The notes: a model not told the origin generated them from the letters alone. Shown: positions 34,407 to 42,869, counted from the first letter of the stretch. The stretch: 64,000 nt of DNA from Streptomyces barringtoniae (GCF_020819595.1 NZ_JAJHNP010000011.1:248001-312000), one strand, 5' to 3'. Numbers and translations: made by a program.

Positions 34407-35069
34407 TCCGACGACCGGTCACCGTGCGTGGCTCGACGCGCACCCACAGATCATGCTCTCCACCCGCCCAAGGGGCGCTGTACGCCTGCTCGGTGAGCCT
34501 CTGCTGTGCCCGAGGGTCCGTCACCGACCGTGCGCTGCCGCGGATCAGGACGCTCCAGCCCTGGCTGAACGTGTCGTCGATGCGGTCGACCTCCAGGGCC
34601 ACTGCCTGGCCGGCCGCGAGGGACGGTGTCGCGCCGAGCACGGTCCGGAAGACGAAAGCACCCTCGACCACGCTGTAGTTGACGGGCACGATCACCGGCC
34701 CCGTATCCGTGGGTACCGCCAGTCGTCCCACCCCGTGCGAGCCGAGCAGCGCCCGGCACTCGCCCGGTGCCAGCTCGGTGAAGCGCGGTTCGCGTACGGC
34801 ACGTCCGGGTCCGGGCGGCAGATCGACGGCGCCACCGGTCAGCTCGGTCACCGTGGTCCCCAGCGCCTCGGCCAGTCTGGTCAGGGGGCCGGGGCCCGGT
34901 GCCGCACCGGGATGCTCCTCCAGATACCCGAGGTAGGTGATGGCCATCCCGGCGCGGGCGGCCACCTCCCTTCGTGTCAGGCCGAGCCCGGCCCGCCGGG
35001 CGGCCAGCGGCGGCCAAGATCGCCCAGCGGCGCCTCGGTCGCCGCGTCCGTTCCCGTCCGTTCGGCCAT
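34396..35069 (-). CDS. HTH plus flavin-barrel (pyridoxamine-phosphate-oxidase-like) protein, apparent frameshift
   Basis: The body reads as an XRE-type helix-turn-helix (GLTRREVAARAGMAITYLGYLE) followed by a split-barrel flavin-binding domain (VGRLAVPTDTGPVIVPVNYS, DTFSQGWSVLIRGSAR). The expected N-terminus, MAERTGTDAATEAPLGDLGRR from ATG 35069, is in another frame. A one-base loss within 35001-35015, in a run of CGG repeats, would explain it, because restoring one base gives GRRLAARRAGLGLTRRE. The frame that holds the HTH has no good start of its own. It may be a sequencing error or a true inactivation. Its end overlaps the dikinase remnant by 11 bases. Confidence 0.7.
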
Positions 35070-35090
35070 GGCCGTCACGCGCCTTCTCCG

Positions 35091-36161
35091 TCAGGCCGTG
35101 GGAACGGCCACTTCCGCGTGCTGCTCGCCGCCGAGCACGATCTTCAGCGCGCCGGTCTCGGTGGCCCGGGAGAAGACGTCGTAGGCCTCCTCCATGTGGT
35201 CCAGCGGGAAGGTGTGGGTGACCAGTTGCCCGGTCGGCAGCCGGCCGGCGGCGGCCATCCGCAGGAGGGTGGGCGTGGAGTAGGTGTCCACCAGGCCGGT
35301 CGTGATGGTCACGTTCCTGATCCAGAGGTCTTCCAGGTGCAGCGTCGCGGGCTTGCCGTGCACGCCGATGTTGGCCACGTGCCCGCCGGGGCGGACCATG
35401 CGGGTGCACAGCTCGAAGCTCTCCGGGACGCCGACCGCCTCCATGACCACGTCCGCGCCGAGACCGTCGGTCAGATCGGCGACCAACTGGCCGGGTTCCT
35501 CGCGTGCGTCGGCGACGGCGTCGGCGCCGAGCCGCCGGGCGGCCTCCAGCCGGGCCGGAGCCAAGTCGACCGAGATGATCCGTTCCGGGGCGAACAGGCG
35601 CGCCGTGACGACGGCCGCGAGTCCGATGGGCCCGGCGCCGACGATGGCGACGGTGTCACCGGGCCGCACGTGCCCGTTGAGGACACCGACCTCGTAGGAC
35701 GTCGGGAAGATGTCCGCGAACAGGACGGCGTCCTCGCTGGGCACGGTGGCGGGCAGCGGATGCAGGGACAGGTCGGCGTAGGGAACGCGGACGTACTCGG
35801 CCTGGGTGCCGTCGATCAGATGGCCGAGGACCCAGCCTCCGCCGCCCCGGCACTGGCCGTACGAGCCGTCCCGGCAGAACCGGCACCGGCCGCACGAGGC
35901 GATGCAGGACATCAGCACCCGGTCCCCCGGCCGTACGGTGCGCACGTCGCTGCCGGCCTCGACGATCTCGCCGACCGCCTCGTGACCGAGCACCGTGCCG
36001 GGGCGGACCTCGGGGACATCGCCCTTGAGGATGTGCAGGTCCGTCCCGCAGATGGTCACGGCGCCGACCTTCACGATGGCGTCGGTGGGTTCCTTGACGG
36101 CGGGGTCCGGGACGTCCTGCCAGGACGCCTGTCCCGGACCGTGGAACACGAAGCCCTTCAT
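35091..36161 (-). CDS. Zinc-dependent alcohol dehydrogenase
   Basis: This medium-chain dehydrogenase has 356 residues. Catalytic zinc ligands are in TICGTDLHILKG and PGTVLGHEAVGEI. The structural zinc Cys residues are in CIASCGRCRFCRDGSYGQC, and the cofactor motif is VAIVGAGPIGLAAV. It is related to formaldehyde, butanediol and NADP alcohol dehydrogenases. GGGAG stands 5 bases before ATG 36161. Zinc alcohol dehydrogenases occur in Streptomyces OsdR-type regions, perhaps for NADH disposal when oxygen is short. The substrate is unknown. Confidence 0.88.
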   Translation of the reverse strand: MKGFVFHGPGQASWQDVPDPAVKEPTDAIVKVGAVTICGTDLHILKGDVPEVRPGTVLGHEAVGEIVEAGSDVRTVRPGDRVLMSCIASCGRCRFCRDGSYGQCRGGGGWVLGHLIDGTQAEYVRVPYADLSLHPLPATVPSEDAVLFADIFPTSYEVGVLNGHVRPGDTVAIVGAGPIGLAAVVTARLFAPERIISVDLAPARLEAARRLGADAVADAREEPGQLVADLTDGLGADVVMEAVGVPESFELCTRMVRPGGHVANIGVHGKPATLHLEDLWIRNVTITTGLVDTYSTPTLLRMAAAGRLPTGQLVTHTFPLDHMEEAYDVFSRATETGALKIVLGGEQHAEVAVPTA

Positions 36162-36269
36162 GGCAGCTCCCTGTCGCTCTTCGTCGGCTCCGCCTTGGGA
36201 TCGCGGTTCCGGCACGATGCCGGGACCGCCCGCACCTTCAGCTTCCCCAGCGGGGGAGCGGTGCCGCTT

Positions 36270-36415
36270 GGGCCGTCCGGCCCTCGCCCGCGGCCGGACG
36301 GCGCCGATCGCGGCCGTGGCCGGACGGTGCCGATCGGGAGCCGCGGCCGTCGCGAGGACGCGGGGGTGCCCCGCACGGACCGGCGACCGGGGCCGGACGG
36401 CCCTAGTGGCCCACC
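36270..36415. repeat. Intergenic GC-rich repeats and possible OsdR-like sequences
   Basis: The 278-base gap between the divergent alcohol dehydrogenase and the STAS gene holds the 19-mer GGCCGGACGGCGCCGATCG at 36292-36310, repeated with one change at 36318-36336 (26-bp period). A partial third copy begins at 36391. It also holds the palindrome GGGCCGTCCGGCCC (36270-36283) and GGCCCTAGTGGCCC (36400-36413), which resemble the dormancy boxes. Confidence 0.5.
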
Positions 36416-36439
36416 CGGTCCGCCCGGTTCGCTCGTGCC

Positions 36440-36829
36440 ATGTCCGAGAACGACGCGGCCCGCGCGGCAGAGCACCACACCGCACCGGAAACGCTCGCGG
36501 CCCACCGCGTGGCCGACGGAGCGACCGTCGTGGCCCTGCACGGCGAGATCGATGTGCTGACCGCCCCCGCGCTGTCGCGCCGGCTCGACGCACTCACCAC
36601 TTCCCCCCAGCCCGACCTGGTGCTCGACCTGCGGCCGGTCACGTTCATCGACTGCTCCGGACTCGGGGTCCTGTGCCGCGCACGCAACCGGGCGCTGGCC
36701 AGGCAGGGCCGGCTGCGGCTGATCACGCAGAGCGCGGGCTTCCGGCGGATCCTGCGGGTCACGGGACTGGAGGACGTCTTCGAGGTGCACACGCGACCAC
36801 CCCAGCCGCTGCCCGGACCACCCAGGTGA
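36440..36829 (+). CDS. STAS-domain anti-sigma factor antagonist
   Basis: This SpoIIAA/RsbV-like protein has 129 residues. It has LHGEIDVLTAPALSRRL and the phosphorylatable serine in FIDCSGLGVLCRA (Ser73). Such proteins release a sigma factor by binding its anti-sigma kinase when unphosphorylated. No convincing ribosome site precedes ATG 36440. The gene is followed by an Rv1733c-like gene 9 bases on. A phosphatase with a SpoIIE domain lies at 60022, but no direct link is shown. Confidence 0.88.
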   Translation: MSENDAARAAEHHTAPETLAAHRVADGATVVALHGEIDVLTAPALSRRLDALTTSPQPDLVLDLRPVTFIDCSGLGVLCRARNRALARQGRLRLITQSAGFRRILRVTGLEDVFEVHTRPPQPLPGPPR

Positions 36830-36838
36830 GGAACGGCG

Positions 36839-37411
36839 ATGAACGCGAAGGCCGGGCTGTGGCGTTGGCGGAGCAATCCGCTGCGGCGACGCGAGGACGC
36901 CGTGGAGGCCTGGCTCGTCCTGGCCGTCTGGATCGTGGTCGTGGTCGGCGGGGCCGTCGCAGGGCTGGTGACGGCACGCGCCGCCGGGGACGTGTTCGCG
37001 GCCCAGCGCGCTCACCGGCATCCCGTCCGCGCCGTACTCCTCGCCGACGCACCGCACGGCACCACGTCCGCCTGGCCTGGGGGCGGCCTGGTCCGGGGGA
37101 AGGTGCGCTGGACAGCGCCGGACGGCACTCCCCGTACCGGTGACACGCTGGTCGACAGCGGTCTGAAGGAGGGCGCCGGGGTGGTGGTCTGGCAGGACGA
37201 CCACGGCGGCCTCACCCCCGCGAAGCCGGCGAACCCCACCGAGGGCGCGATCGAGGCCGGTCTCTTCGGCGCGGCGGCCGCCCTGGCCGTCGCCGCTCCT
37301 GCCTATGGGGCCGGAGCGCTCGGCCGGGTGTGGCTCGACCGGCGTCGCATGGCCCGCTGGGACCGGGAGTGGGACCTGGTCGAGCCCCGCTGGGGCCACC
37401 CGACGGGCTGA
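36839..37411 (+). CDS. Rv1733c-like membrane protein, copy 2
   Basis: This protein has 190 residues, with the family start WRWRSNPLRRREDAVEAW, a helix at about 25-48, an extracytoplasmic middle and a second helix at about 131-155. It is a paralogue of the protein at 30480. AGGAACGGCG precedes the ATG. It lies in an apparent two-gene unit with the STAS protein. The function is unknown; mycobacterial homologues belong to the DosR regulon. Confidence 0.8.
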   Translation: MNAKAGLWRWRSNPLRRREDAVEAWLVLAVWIVVVVGGAVAGLVTARAAGDVFAAQRAHRHPVRAVLLADAPHGTTSAWPGGGLVRGKVRWTAPDGTPRTGDTLVDSGLKEGAGVVVWQDDHGGLTPAKPANPTEGAIEAGLFGAAAALAVAAPAYGAGALGRVWLDRRRMARWDREWDLVEPRWGHPTG

Positions 37412-37533
37412 TCCGCACCGCCGCCGGAAGCGACCGGGCGCGCCTCCCCGCGCCGCAGTCCCGCAACGTCCCCGGCGTGCGAGTCGGTCTGCCGGTGCCT
37501 GGTGGTGAGACAGCGACACGGTGGCTGCGACAT

Positions 37534-37567
37534 GGTGCCGGGCCGTGGCCCGCGCCGTTCCGGCACC
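37534..37567. terminator. Convergent hairpin
   Basis: GGTGCCGG (37534-37541) pairs with CCGGCACC (37560-37567) around an 18-nt loop that also has internal pairing. It lies between the convergent Rv1733c-like and USP genes. Confidence 0.4.
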
Positions 37568-37595
37568 GGGGTCCCGCCGTCCGCCCGGCGTTCCG

Positions 37596-38450
37596 TCAGG
37601 CGTGCTCGGGTACGACGGCCACCGGGCAGGCCGCGTGGTGCAGCACCCCGTGGGCGACGCGGCTGAGCTGGAGGCCGACGGGACCGTGCCTGCGCCGGGC
37701 GCCGACGACGAGCAGGTCGGCCTCGCGCGAGACGGCGATCAGGGCGTCGCGGGCGTGGCCCTCGACCGTACGGCGGTCCGCGTTCAGCTCGGCCGGTACG
37801 TCCCGCAGTGCCTCCTCCAGCAACTCGACGGCCTGCTGCCTCTGGGAATGCGGGGCCGCGTGCGCGGGGCGCCGCCAGGCCCGTACGACTTCCAGGGGCA
37901 CCCCGCGCAGGGAGGCCTCCTCGACGGCGAACCGTAGGGCGGCCGAGCCGGTCGGCTTCTCGCCCACCCCCAGCGCGATCCGGCCCCGGATCCCGGAGCT
38001 GGCCTGGTTGTCGTGGGTGCCGCGCAGCACGATCACGGGGCAGTGCGCGTGCCCGGCGACCGTGAGGCTCACGGAACCCAGCAGCGCCTCGGTCACGCCG
38101 CTGCGGCCACGACAGCCCAGCACCATGGCGAGGGCGGCGCTGCTCTCCCGTACGAGCCCGTACTCCGGCTCCTCGGGCAGTACGTCCGTGGTGACCTTCA
38201 GCTCCGGCCGGCGGCGCCGGGCGCGTTCCTCCGCCGTACCGACGACATCCCGGGCCATCACCTCCTCCAGCGGCTTGTCGAGTTCCTGCGCGAGCAGGGC
38301 GCCTTCGTAGCGCTCCCAGAGGGAGGCGTAGACCAGCCGCAGCGGGGCCCCGCGCAGGGCGGCCTCGTCGGCCGCCCAGTCGACGGCCCGCAGGCTCGGC
38401 CCGGAACCGTCGACGCCGACGACGATCGGAAGGTCCATCGGAAGGTCCAT
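37596..38450 (-). CDS. Universal stress protein, tandem-domain, copy 1
   Basis: This protein has 284 residues and two USP domains. The first has an ATP-binding-type motif, VLGCRGRSGVTEALLGSVS. The second ends VVGARRRHGPVGLQLSRVAH. The start is uncertain because an exact 12-base duplication gives MDLPMDLP, with ATGs at 38450 and 38438. It follows another tandem USP (38476) by 25 bases in the same direction and is probably cotranscribed. USPs of this type bind ATP and belong to dormancy and hypoxia regulons. Confidence 0.87.
   Translation of the reverse strand: MDLPMDLPIVVGVDGSGPSLRAVDWAADEAALRGAPLRLVYASLWERYEGALLAQELDKPLEEVMARDVVGTAEERARRRRPELKVTTDVLPEEPEYGLVRESSAALAMVLGCRGRSGVTEALLGSVSLTVAGHAHCPVIVLRGTHDNQASSGIRGRIALGVGEKPTGSAALRFAVEEASLRGVPLEVVRAWRRPAHAAPHSQRQQAVELLEEALRDVPAELNADRRTVEGHARDALIAVSREADLLVVGARRRHGPVGLQLSRVAHGVLHHAACPVAVVPEHA
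38427..38450 (-). repeat. 12-bp exact tandem duplication at a USP start
   Basis: CGGAAGGTCCAT occurs at 38427-38438 and again at 38439-38450. It duplicates the first four codons (MDLP) of the USP gene, including the start. Confidence 0.85.
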
Positions 38451-38475
38451 GGGTGTTCACCGCTCCCTCGGGGGA

Positions 38476-39381
38476 TCAGCCGTGCGGAACGACGGCGACC
38501 GGGGCCACCACGTGGTGCAGCACGGCATGCGCGACGTGGCCGATGTGGACGCCGAGCGGGCTGGTGCGGACACGCCTGCCCACGACGACCAGGGAGGCCT
38601 CGCGGGAGGCGTCGACGAGAAGCTGCGCGGCGCTGCCGCACCGGCTCGCCTCGATCATTTGCACGTCCGGGAACTTCTGCCGCCAGGACCGCAGCAGCTC
38701 GGTCAGTGCCTTGGCCTGCCCGCGGGCGAGCTCGTCGTGCAGCTCGGCGTCACCGTAGAAACGGTAGAAGGAGGTGGCCGGTTCGCTCCAGGCGTGCACG
38801 ACCCGCAGGGACGCCCCGCGCCGGGCGGCGGCGTCGAAGGCGAATCCGAGCAGCGTCTCGTCGGGCGTGCCGATGTCCAGGCCGAGCACGACGGGCCGGA
38901 AGGGGGTCGCGGCGGACGGTACCCCCACCGGGTCCGGCTTGTGCTCGTCGGCGGCCTGCTCTCCGGCCCGGACCAGCACCACGGGACGTTCGGCGTGGGC
39001 CAGGACGGCCAGGCTGACCGAGCCGACCATGAAACCGGCGATCCCGCCGAAGCCGCGCGACCCCAGCACCATGAGCTCGGCGGCGTCCGCCGCCTCGGTC
39101 AGGGCGCGGGCCGGATCCCCGGTGACCCGGTCGGTGATCACCTCGACTCCGGGATGGCGCAGCCGCAGCCCTTCGGCGGCCTCACGGGTGACCTCCTCGG
39201 TCCAGTGCTGCCGGGTCTCGCCGCCGAGCAGCGGTGCCTGGGCCACGGGTTCCGGCACCGGCTCCCAGACGTGAACGATCTTGAGCGGCAGACCGCGCAA
39301 CGCCGCCTCGCGCGCCGCCCATTCGGTGGCGGCCCGGCTCTCGGGCGAGCCGTCGAGACCTGCCGTGACCGTTCGAGTCAT
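38476..39381 (-). CDS. Universal stress protein, tandem-domain, copy 2
   Basis: This protein has 301 residues and two USP domains. The first carries the ATP motif VLGSRGFGGIAGFMVGSVS; the second has VVGRRVRTSPLGVHIGHVAH. It starts MTRTVTAGLDGSPESR at ATG 39381. A DosR-like box stands 65 bases upstream, read on this strand as GGGACTTGCGGCCC, which fits the published mycobacterial DosR form very well. It probably leads a transcript with the USP at 37596. Confidence 0.88.
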   Translation of the reverse strand: MTRTVTAGLDGSPESRAATEWAAREAALRGLPLKIVHVWEPVPEPVAQAPLLGGETRQHWTEEVTREAAEGLRLRHPGVEVITDRVTGDPARALTEAADAAELMVLGSRGFGGIAGFMVGSVSLAVLAHAERPVVLVRAGEQAADEHKPDPVGVPSAATPFRPVVLGLDIGTPDETLLGFAFDAAARRGASLRVVHAWSEPATSFYRFYGDAELHDELARGQAKALTELLRSWRQKFPDVQMIEASRCGSAAQLLVDASREASLVVVGRRVRTSPLGVHIGHVAHAVLHHVVAPVAVVPHG

Positions 39382-39445
39382 CGTCTCCACCTCCCGGGAC
39401 GAGGGATCCAGTCCCAGCGTGGTGCCGCCGTGCTCGCGGGGCGAA

Positions 39446-39460
39446 GGGCCGCAAGTCCCC
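39446..39460 (-). promoter_or_regulatory. DosR/OsdR-like box upstream of USP copy 2
   Basis: On the minus strand this reads GGGGACTTGCGGCCC, fitting the mycobacterial DosR form GGGACTTNNGNCCC at every fixed position. It is 65 bases from the start. It is the best single match in the window. Confidence 0.65.
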
Positions 39461-39544
39461 ATACGGGACCGACCGGCCCGCGGACCGGAACCCCTCCTGC
39501 GACGGCCGGACCGCGCAGGACGGGGAGCCGAACGGCCCACCCGG

Positions 39545-39559
39545 GGGACCGGTGGCCCC
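39545..39559 (+). promoter_or_regulatory. DosR/OsdR-like box upstream of CBS-BON copy 3
   Basis: GGGACCGGTGGCCCC stands 69 bases before the start at 39628, the same distance as the box of CBS-BON copy 2. Confidence 0.55.
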
Positions 39560-39627
39560 TGGCCGCATCCCCGGGCACCGGCAGATGCTGAGAACGGACC
39601 GGCCGCCAGGACCTTACGGAGGTCACC

Positions 39628-40302
39628 ATGTACGGCACTCCGCACATCGTCAGCGATGTCATGACCCACACGGTCGCCGCCGTGGGGCGGCGCGCCCCCT
39701 TCAAGGAGATCGTGCGGCTCATGCAGGACTGGCAGATCAGCGCCCTGCCCGTGATCGAGGGCGAGGGCCGGGTGGTCGGCGTGGTCTCCGAGGCCGACAT
39801 GCTGCCCACGGAGGAACTGCGGGACGACCCGCAGGCCGGCTACCTGCGGCTGCGCCGGCCGGCCGACCTGGCGAAGGCCGGCGCCCTCACCGCCGGCGAC
39901 CTCATGTCCTCGCCCGCCGTCACGGTCCGGGCGAACGCCACTCTCGCCGAGGCCGCGCGCGCCATGGCACAGGAGGGGGTCAAGAGGCTGCCGGTCGTGG
40001 ACGACGCCGGACTGCTGGCCGGCATCGTCAGCCGCACCGACCTGCTCAAGGTCTTCCTGCGCGACGACGAAGACATCGCCGAGGAGGTCCGGCGAGAGGT
40101 CGTGTCGTACCTCTTCCCGGCACCGGCCTCGGCGATCCACGTGGACGTGCACGACGGAGTCGTCACGCTGACGGGCCGGATCCGCGACACCGCCCTGGTC
40201 CCGGTGGCCGCACACCTGGTGCGGGCCGTGGAAGGCGTGGTGGACGTGCAGTTCGACCTCGCACCCGCCCACCACGGAGTGACCGGGGCCGGTCGGCCCT
40301 AG
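39628..40302 (+). CDS. CBS-pair protein with BON domain, copy 3
   Basis: This protein has 224 residues: CBS motifs at about 8-66 (VSDVMTHTVAAVGRRAPFKE) and 93-146 (LMSSPAVTVRANATLAEAA), and a BON domain at about 166-210 (VDVHDGVVTLTGRIRDTAL). It is very similar to copies 1 and 2. GGAGG lies just upstream of its ATG. The response regulator follows 80 bases later. Confidence 0.88.
   Translation: MYGTPHIVSDVMTHTVAAVGRRAPFKEIVRLMQDWQISALPVIEGEGRVVGVVSEADMLPTEELRDDPQAGYLRLRRPADLAKAGALTAGDLMSSPAVTVRANATLAEAARAMAQEGVKRLPVVDDAGLLAGIVSRTDLLKVFLRDDEDIAEEVRREVVSYLFPAPASAIHVDVHDGVVTLTGRIRDTALVPVAAHLVRAVEGVVDVQFDLAPAHHGVTGAGRP
40285..40300 (+). promoter_or_regulatory. DosR/OsdR-like box before the response regulator
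   Basis: GGGGCCGGTCGGCCCT overlaps the last codons of CBS-BON copy 3 and lies about 83 bases before the response regulator start. It suggests autoregulation, as known for DosR. Confidence 0.4.
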
Positions 40303-40382
40303 CCCGCACGGGACCGCCGGATGGACGATCTGCCTCGCGGACATCGTGCGGTCCGTCCCTTCCCGGGGAACGAGAGGCCGTC

Positions 40383-41102
40383 ATGACCGAGACACGGACC
40401 TTCACGGAACAGAACCCGATCCGGGTGTTCCTGCTGGACGACCACGAGGTCGTACGACGCGGCCTGGCCGATCTGCTCGACGCCGAACCGGACATCTCCG
40501 TGGTCGGTGACGCGGACACCGCCGAGCACGCCCTCGCCCGCGGACCCGCGCTGCGCCCGGACGTCGCCGTGCTCGACGTGCGGCTGCCGGACGGCGACGG
40601 CATCTCGGTCTGCCGGGAACTGCGCAGCCGGATGCCGGAGCTGGCGTGTCTGATGCTGACCTCGTTCGACGACGAGGACGCCCTGCTGGACGCCATCATG
40701 GCCGGAGCATCCGGCTATGTGCTGAAGCAGATCAAGGGCTCCGACCTCGTGTCCGCCGTACGCACCGTGGCCTCCGGACAGTCGATGCTCGACCCGGCGA
40801 CCACGTCCCGCCTGATGCGCTCCCTGCGCACCGACCCGGCACAGCCCTCGTCGCCGCTGCCGCCCGAGCTGGCGAGCCTGTCGCCCCGCGAACGCGACAT
40901 CCTCGCCCTGATCGGCGACGGCCTCACCAACCGCGAGATCGGCAAGCGGCTGTACCTGTCGGAGAAGACCGTCAAGAACCACATCTCGCGGATGCTGGCG
41001 AAGCTGGGAGTCCAGCGGCGGGTCCAGGCGGCGGTCCTCGCATCCCACCTGGAGCCGCGGAGCTCCAGAGCCCCGGGGCACGCTGACCCCCTGACCCGCT
41101 GA
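40383..41102 (+). CDS. osdR: DosR/OsdR-like NarL-family response regulator
   Basis: This protein has 239 residues. The receiver domain has the acidic pair D19-D20, phospho-acceptor D65 in VAVLDVRLPDG, and the switch region LMLTSFDDED with Lys in GYVLKQI. The LuxR-type helix-turn-helix is LSPRERDILALIGDGLTNRE with LSEKTVKNHISRMLAKLG, close to mycobacterial DosR. GAGAGG is 6 bases before the ATG. The likely kinase is at 31962. The dyads upstream of the surrounding genes are its presumed targets. The symbol is by analogy with S. coelicolor OsdR. Confidence 0.9.
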   Translation: MTETRTFTEQNPIRVFLLDDHEVVRRGLADLLDAEPDISVVGDADTAEHALARGPALRPDVAVLDVRLPDGDGISVCRELRSRMPELACLMLTSFDDEDALLDAIMAGASGYVLKQIKGSDLVSAVRTVASGQSMLDPATTSRLMRSLRTDPAQPSSPLPPELASLSPRERDILALIGDGLTNREIGKRLYLSEKTVKNHISRMLAKLGVQRRVQAAVLASHLEPRSSRAPGHADPLTR

Positions 41103-41121
41103 CCGGGCAGGGGAGGCCCGG

Positions 41122-41976
41122 TCAGGCCGCCGTGAGCAGGTTCTTCACCTCGACCACATCGGCGATCTGCTCGACCTCGGCCACCAGCCGGGCTCCCGTC
41201 GCCGACGGCACCCGCCCGGTCAGCTCCACGATGCCGTCGTGCACGGTCACCTCGACGGCCTTCCAATCGCCCGGGGAGCAGACGGCCTCGATCCTCCCCT
41301 CGACCTCCGCCCGTATCCCCGCGTCGTCCCTGATCAACGCCTGAAGCAGCGCCTCGCGGCGCACGACGCCCACCAGCCGGCCCTGGTGGTCGGTGACCGG
41401 GATCCGCTTCAGCCGGGACAGCGCGGCGAGCCAGGCCGCCTCGGCGACGGTCGAGCCCGGCAGCACGGTGATCGCGGGGCTGGTCATCAGATCCGCCGCC
41501 GTCTCGCCACGGGCCTTGCCGTGCAGCCGCCGCTCCCGGAGCCGGCCGACCCTCCCGGGCCGGTGACCGGAGGCCTCGAACGCCACCTTCGCCAGCAGGT
41601 CCGACTCCGAGACGACCCCCACCACACGGTCGCCGTCGTCCACCACCGGGACCGCTCCGACGTGCTCACGCGCGAGCAGCCGGGCGATCTCCCGGAACGG
41701 CAGGTCGTCCCGCAGACTGGCGGCGGGCACCTCCATCACGTCCCGCACGAGCGGAAGCGGGGCCTCGGGTATCTGCGCGGCAGGCCAGGGGGTCTCCTCG
41801 ACCGGAGCGTGGGGCGGCCGTTCGGTGACCGCGGCGTGGGTGGCGGCGGCGGTGGCGACGGCGCCCAGGTAGCGGACCAGCATGTCCTGCCGTCCGGCCT
41901 CGCCCGGGCTCCAGGGGCGGGACGGCAGGTTCCGCCGGGCGTCGCCCCCAGCGGAGAAAGTCTCGTGCGTGTTCAC
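41122..41976 (-). CDS. CBS-pair protein with BON domain, copy 4, long N-terminus
   Basis: This protein has 284 residues. A 75-residue N-terminal extension rich in Ala and Pro precedes the first CBS motif (VRDVMEVPAASLRDDLPFRE). The second CBS motif is LMTSPAITVLPGSTVAEAA, and the BON domain is VTVHDGIVELTGRVPSAT. It is the most divergent of the four copies. A dormancy-type box lies 65 bases upstream. It converges with the response regulator gene. Confidence 0.86.
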   Translation of the reverse strand: MNTHETFSAGGDARRNLPSRPWSPGEAGRQDMLVRYLGAVATAAATHAAVTERPPHAPVEETPWPAAQIPEAPLPLVRDVMEVPAASLRDDLPFREIARLLAREHVGAVPVVDDGDRVVGVVSESDLLAKVAFEASGHRPGRVGRLRERRLHGKARGETAADLMTSPAITVLPGSTVAEAAWLAALSRLKRIPVTDHQGRLVGVVRREALLQALIRDDAGIRAEVEGRIEAVCSPGDWKAVEVTVHDGIVELTGRVPSATGARLVAEVEQIADVVEVKNLLTAA

Positions 41977-42040
41977 GGCCGCCTCCGGATTCCATCGGGT
42001 GCCTGCGGTCCCAGTCCTGCGCCCTGCCGCCCGCCGCCCA

Positions 42041-42055
42041 GAGCCGAACGGCCCC
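42041..42055 (-). promoter_or_regulatory. DosR/OsdR-like box upstream of CBS-BON copy 4
   Basis: GAGCCGAACGGCCCC, 65 bases from the start at 41976. Its core GCCGAACGGCCC recurs before phosphoketolase. Confidence 0.45.
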
Positions 42056-42186
42056 GGTGGAACGGCACGACGACCCTCCGCAAGGGGCTGCGCGCCGCCC
42101 CGCCGCCGGATTCCCGACTGCGGGACGCACTGGCCGCGATGGTACGACGGGCCCGCGAGGAGCCCGCCGCTGCGTGGGCGGACGCG

Positions 42187-42591
42187 TCAGCCGCCGTGCT
42201 TGATCTCGATGTGCCTGGCCTCTGCCTTCTCGGAGCCCAGGCCCACGCTGACGGTCAGCATGCCATCGGTGTAGTCGGCCGTGACATCGTCCTCGTCGGC
42301 GCCGGGCGGCAACGTCACGCTGCGGCTCAGCGCGCCGTACCGGATCTCGCTGTGGTTCTTGTCCGCGTCCCGTTCGGTGCGCTCGGCCTTGACCGTGAGA
42401 ACCCCGTCGCCGATGACGACGTCGATGTCCTCGGCAGACATGCCCGGAAGCTCGGCGCGCAGGACGTAACGGTCGTTCTCCGTGTAGTCCTCGATACGGA
42501 TGGAGGGCATCGCGAACCTGCTCGGAATGGTCTCGAACCAGTCGGGCATGTCCGGGAAGGGGATCCTCTGCCTGCGGGTGAGTGTGCCCAT
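42187..42591 (-). CDS. Hsp20/alpha-crystallin small heat-shock protein
   Basis: This small chaperone has 134 residues. The alpha-crystallin domain spans about residues 25-125, with YVLRAELPGMSAEDIDVVIG and the C-terminal strand DGMLTVSVGL. It holds unfolding proteins until refolding. The mycobacterial relative HspX is a leading DosR target. ATG 42591 has GAGG 7 bases upstream. A dormancy-type box lies 60 bases upstream. Confidence 0.9.
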   Translation of the reverse strand: MGTLTRRQRIPFPDMPDWFETIPSRFAMPSIRIEDYTENDRYVLRAELPGMSAEDIDVVIGDGVLTVKAERTERDADKNHSEIRYGALSRSVTLPPGADEDDVTADYTDGMLTVSVGLGSEKAEARHIEIKHGG

Positions 42592-42650
42592 GGCCGTACC
42601 TCCTCGGTCTTCTCCTGCTTCCAGTTCAGCACGCTCCGGGCTCCCGTGCC

Positions 42651-42667
42651 GAGGCCGAACAGCCCCC
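42651..42667 (-). promoter_or_regulatory. DosR/OsdR-like box upstream of Hsp20
   Basis: GAGGCCGAACAGCCCCC lies 60 bases from the Hsp20 start, and its core GCCGAACNGCCCC matches the CBS-BON copy 4 box. The 417-base gap 42592-43008 holds this box, a tandem repeat and the next box; I see no gene in it. Confidence 0.4.
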
Positions 42668-42807
42668 GTCACGGGTCCTCAAAGTCCCTTTTGCCCCTGC
42701 CGGGCGTGATCAGAACCGGTGACGGGGGAACGACCGCACACGGCGGCGATCACCATGCGCGGACATCGAGTCCCGGATCCTCCCCCCGGATCCCACGGCC
42801 GGGACCG

Positions 42808-42845
42808 CCGGGTGACTCCGGAGACACCGGGTGACTCCGGAGACA
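42808..42845. repeat. Exact 19-bp tandem repeat
   Basis: CCGGGTGACTCCGGAGACA is present twice head to tail (42808-42826 and 42827-42845) without a mismatch. Each unit contains the palindrome CTCCGGAG. It lies 25 bases before a dormancy-type box, upstream of the DUF1918/USP pair. Confidence 0.85.
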
Positions 42846-42869
42846 GGTGAGGCCGACCTGCCGGGGGCA

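Noticed and set aside
42056..42186. Short forward frame reading LRDALAAMVRRAREEPAAAWAD
   Set aside because: Looks protein-like and may be a gene fragment, but has no start, no ribosome site and no family I can name.
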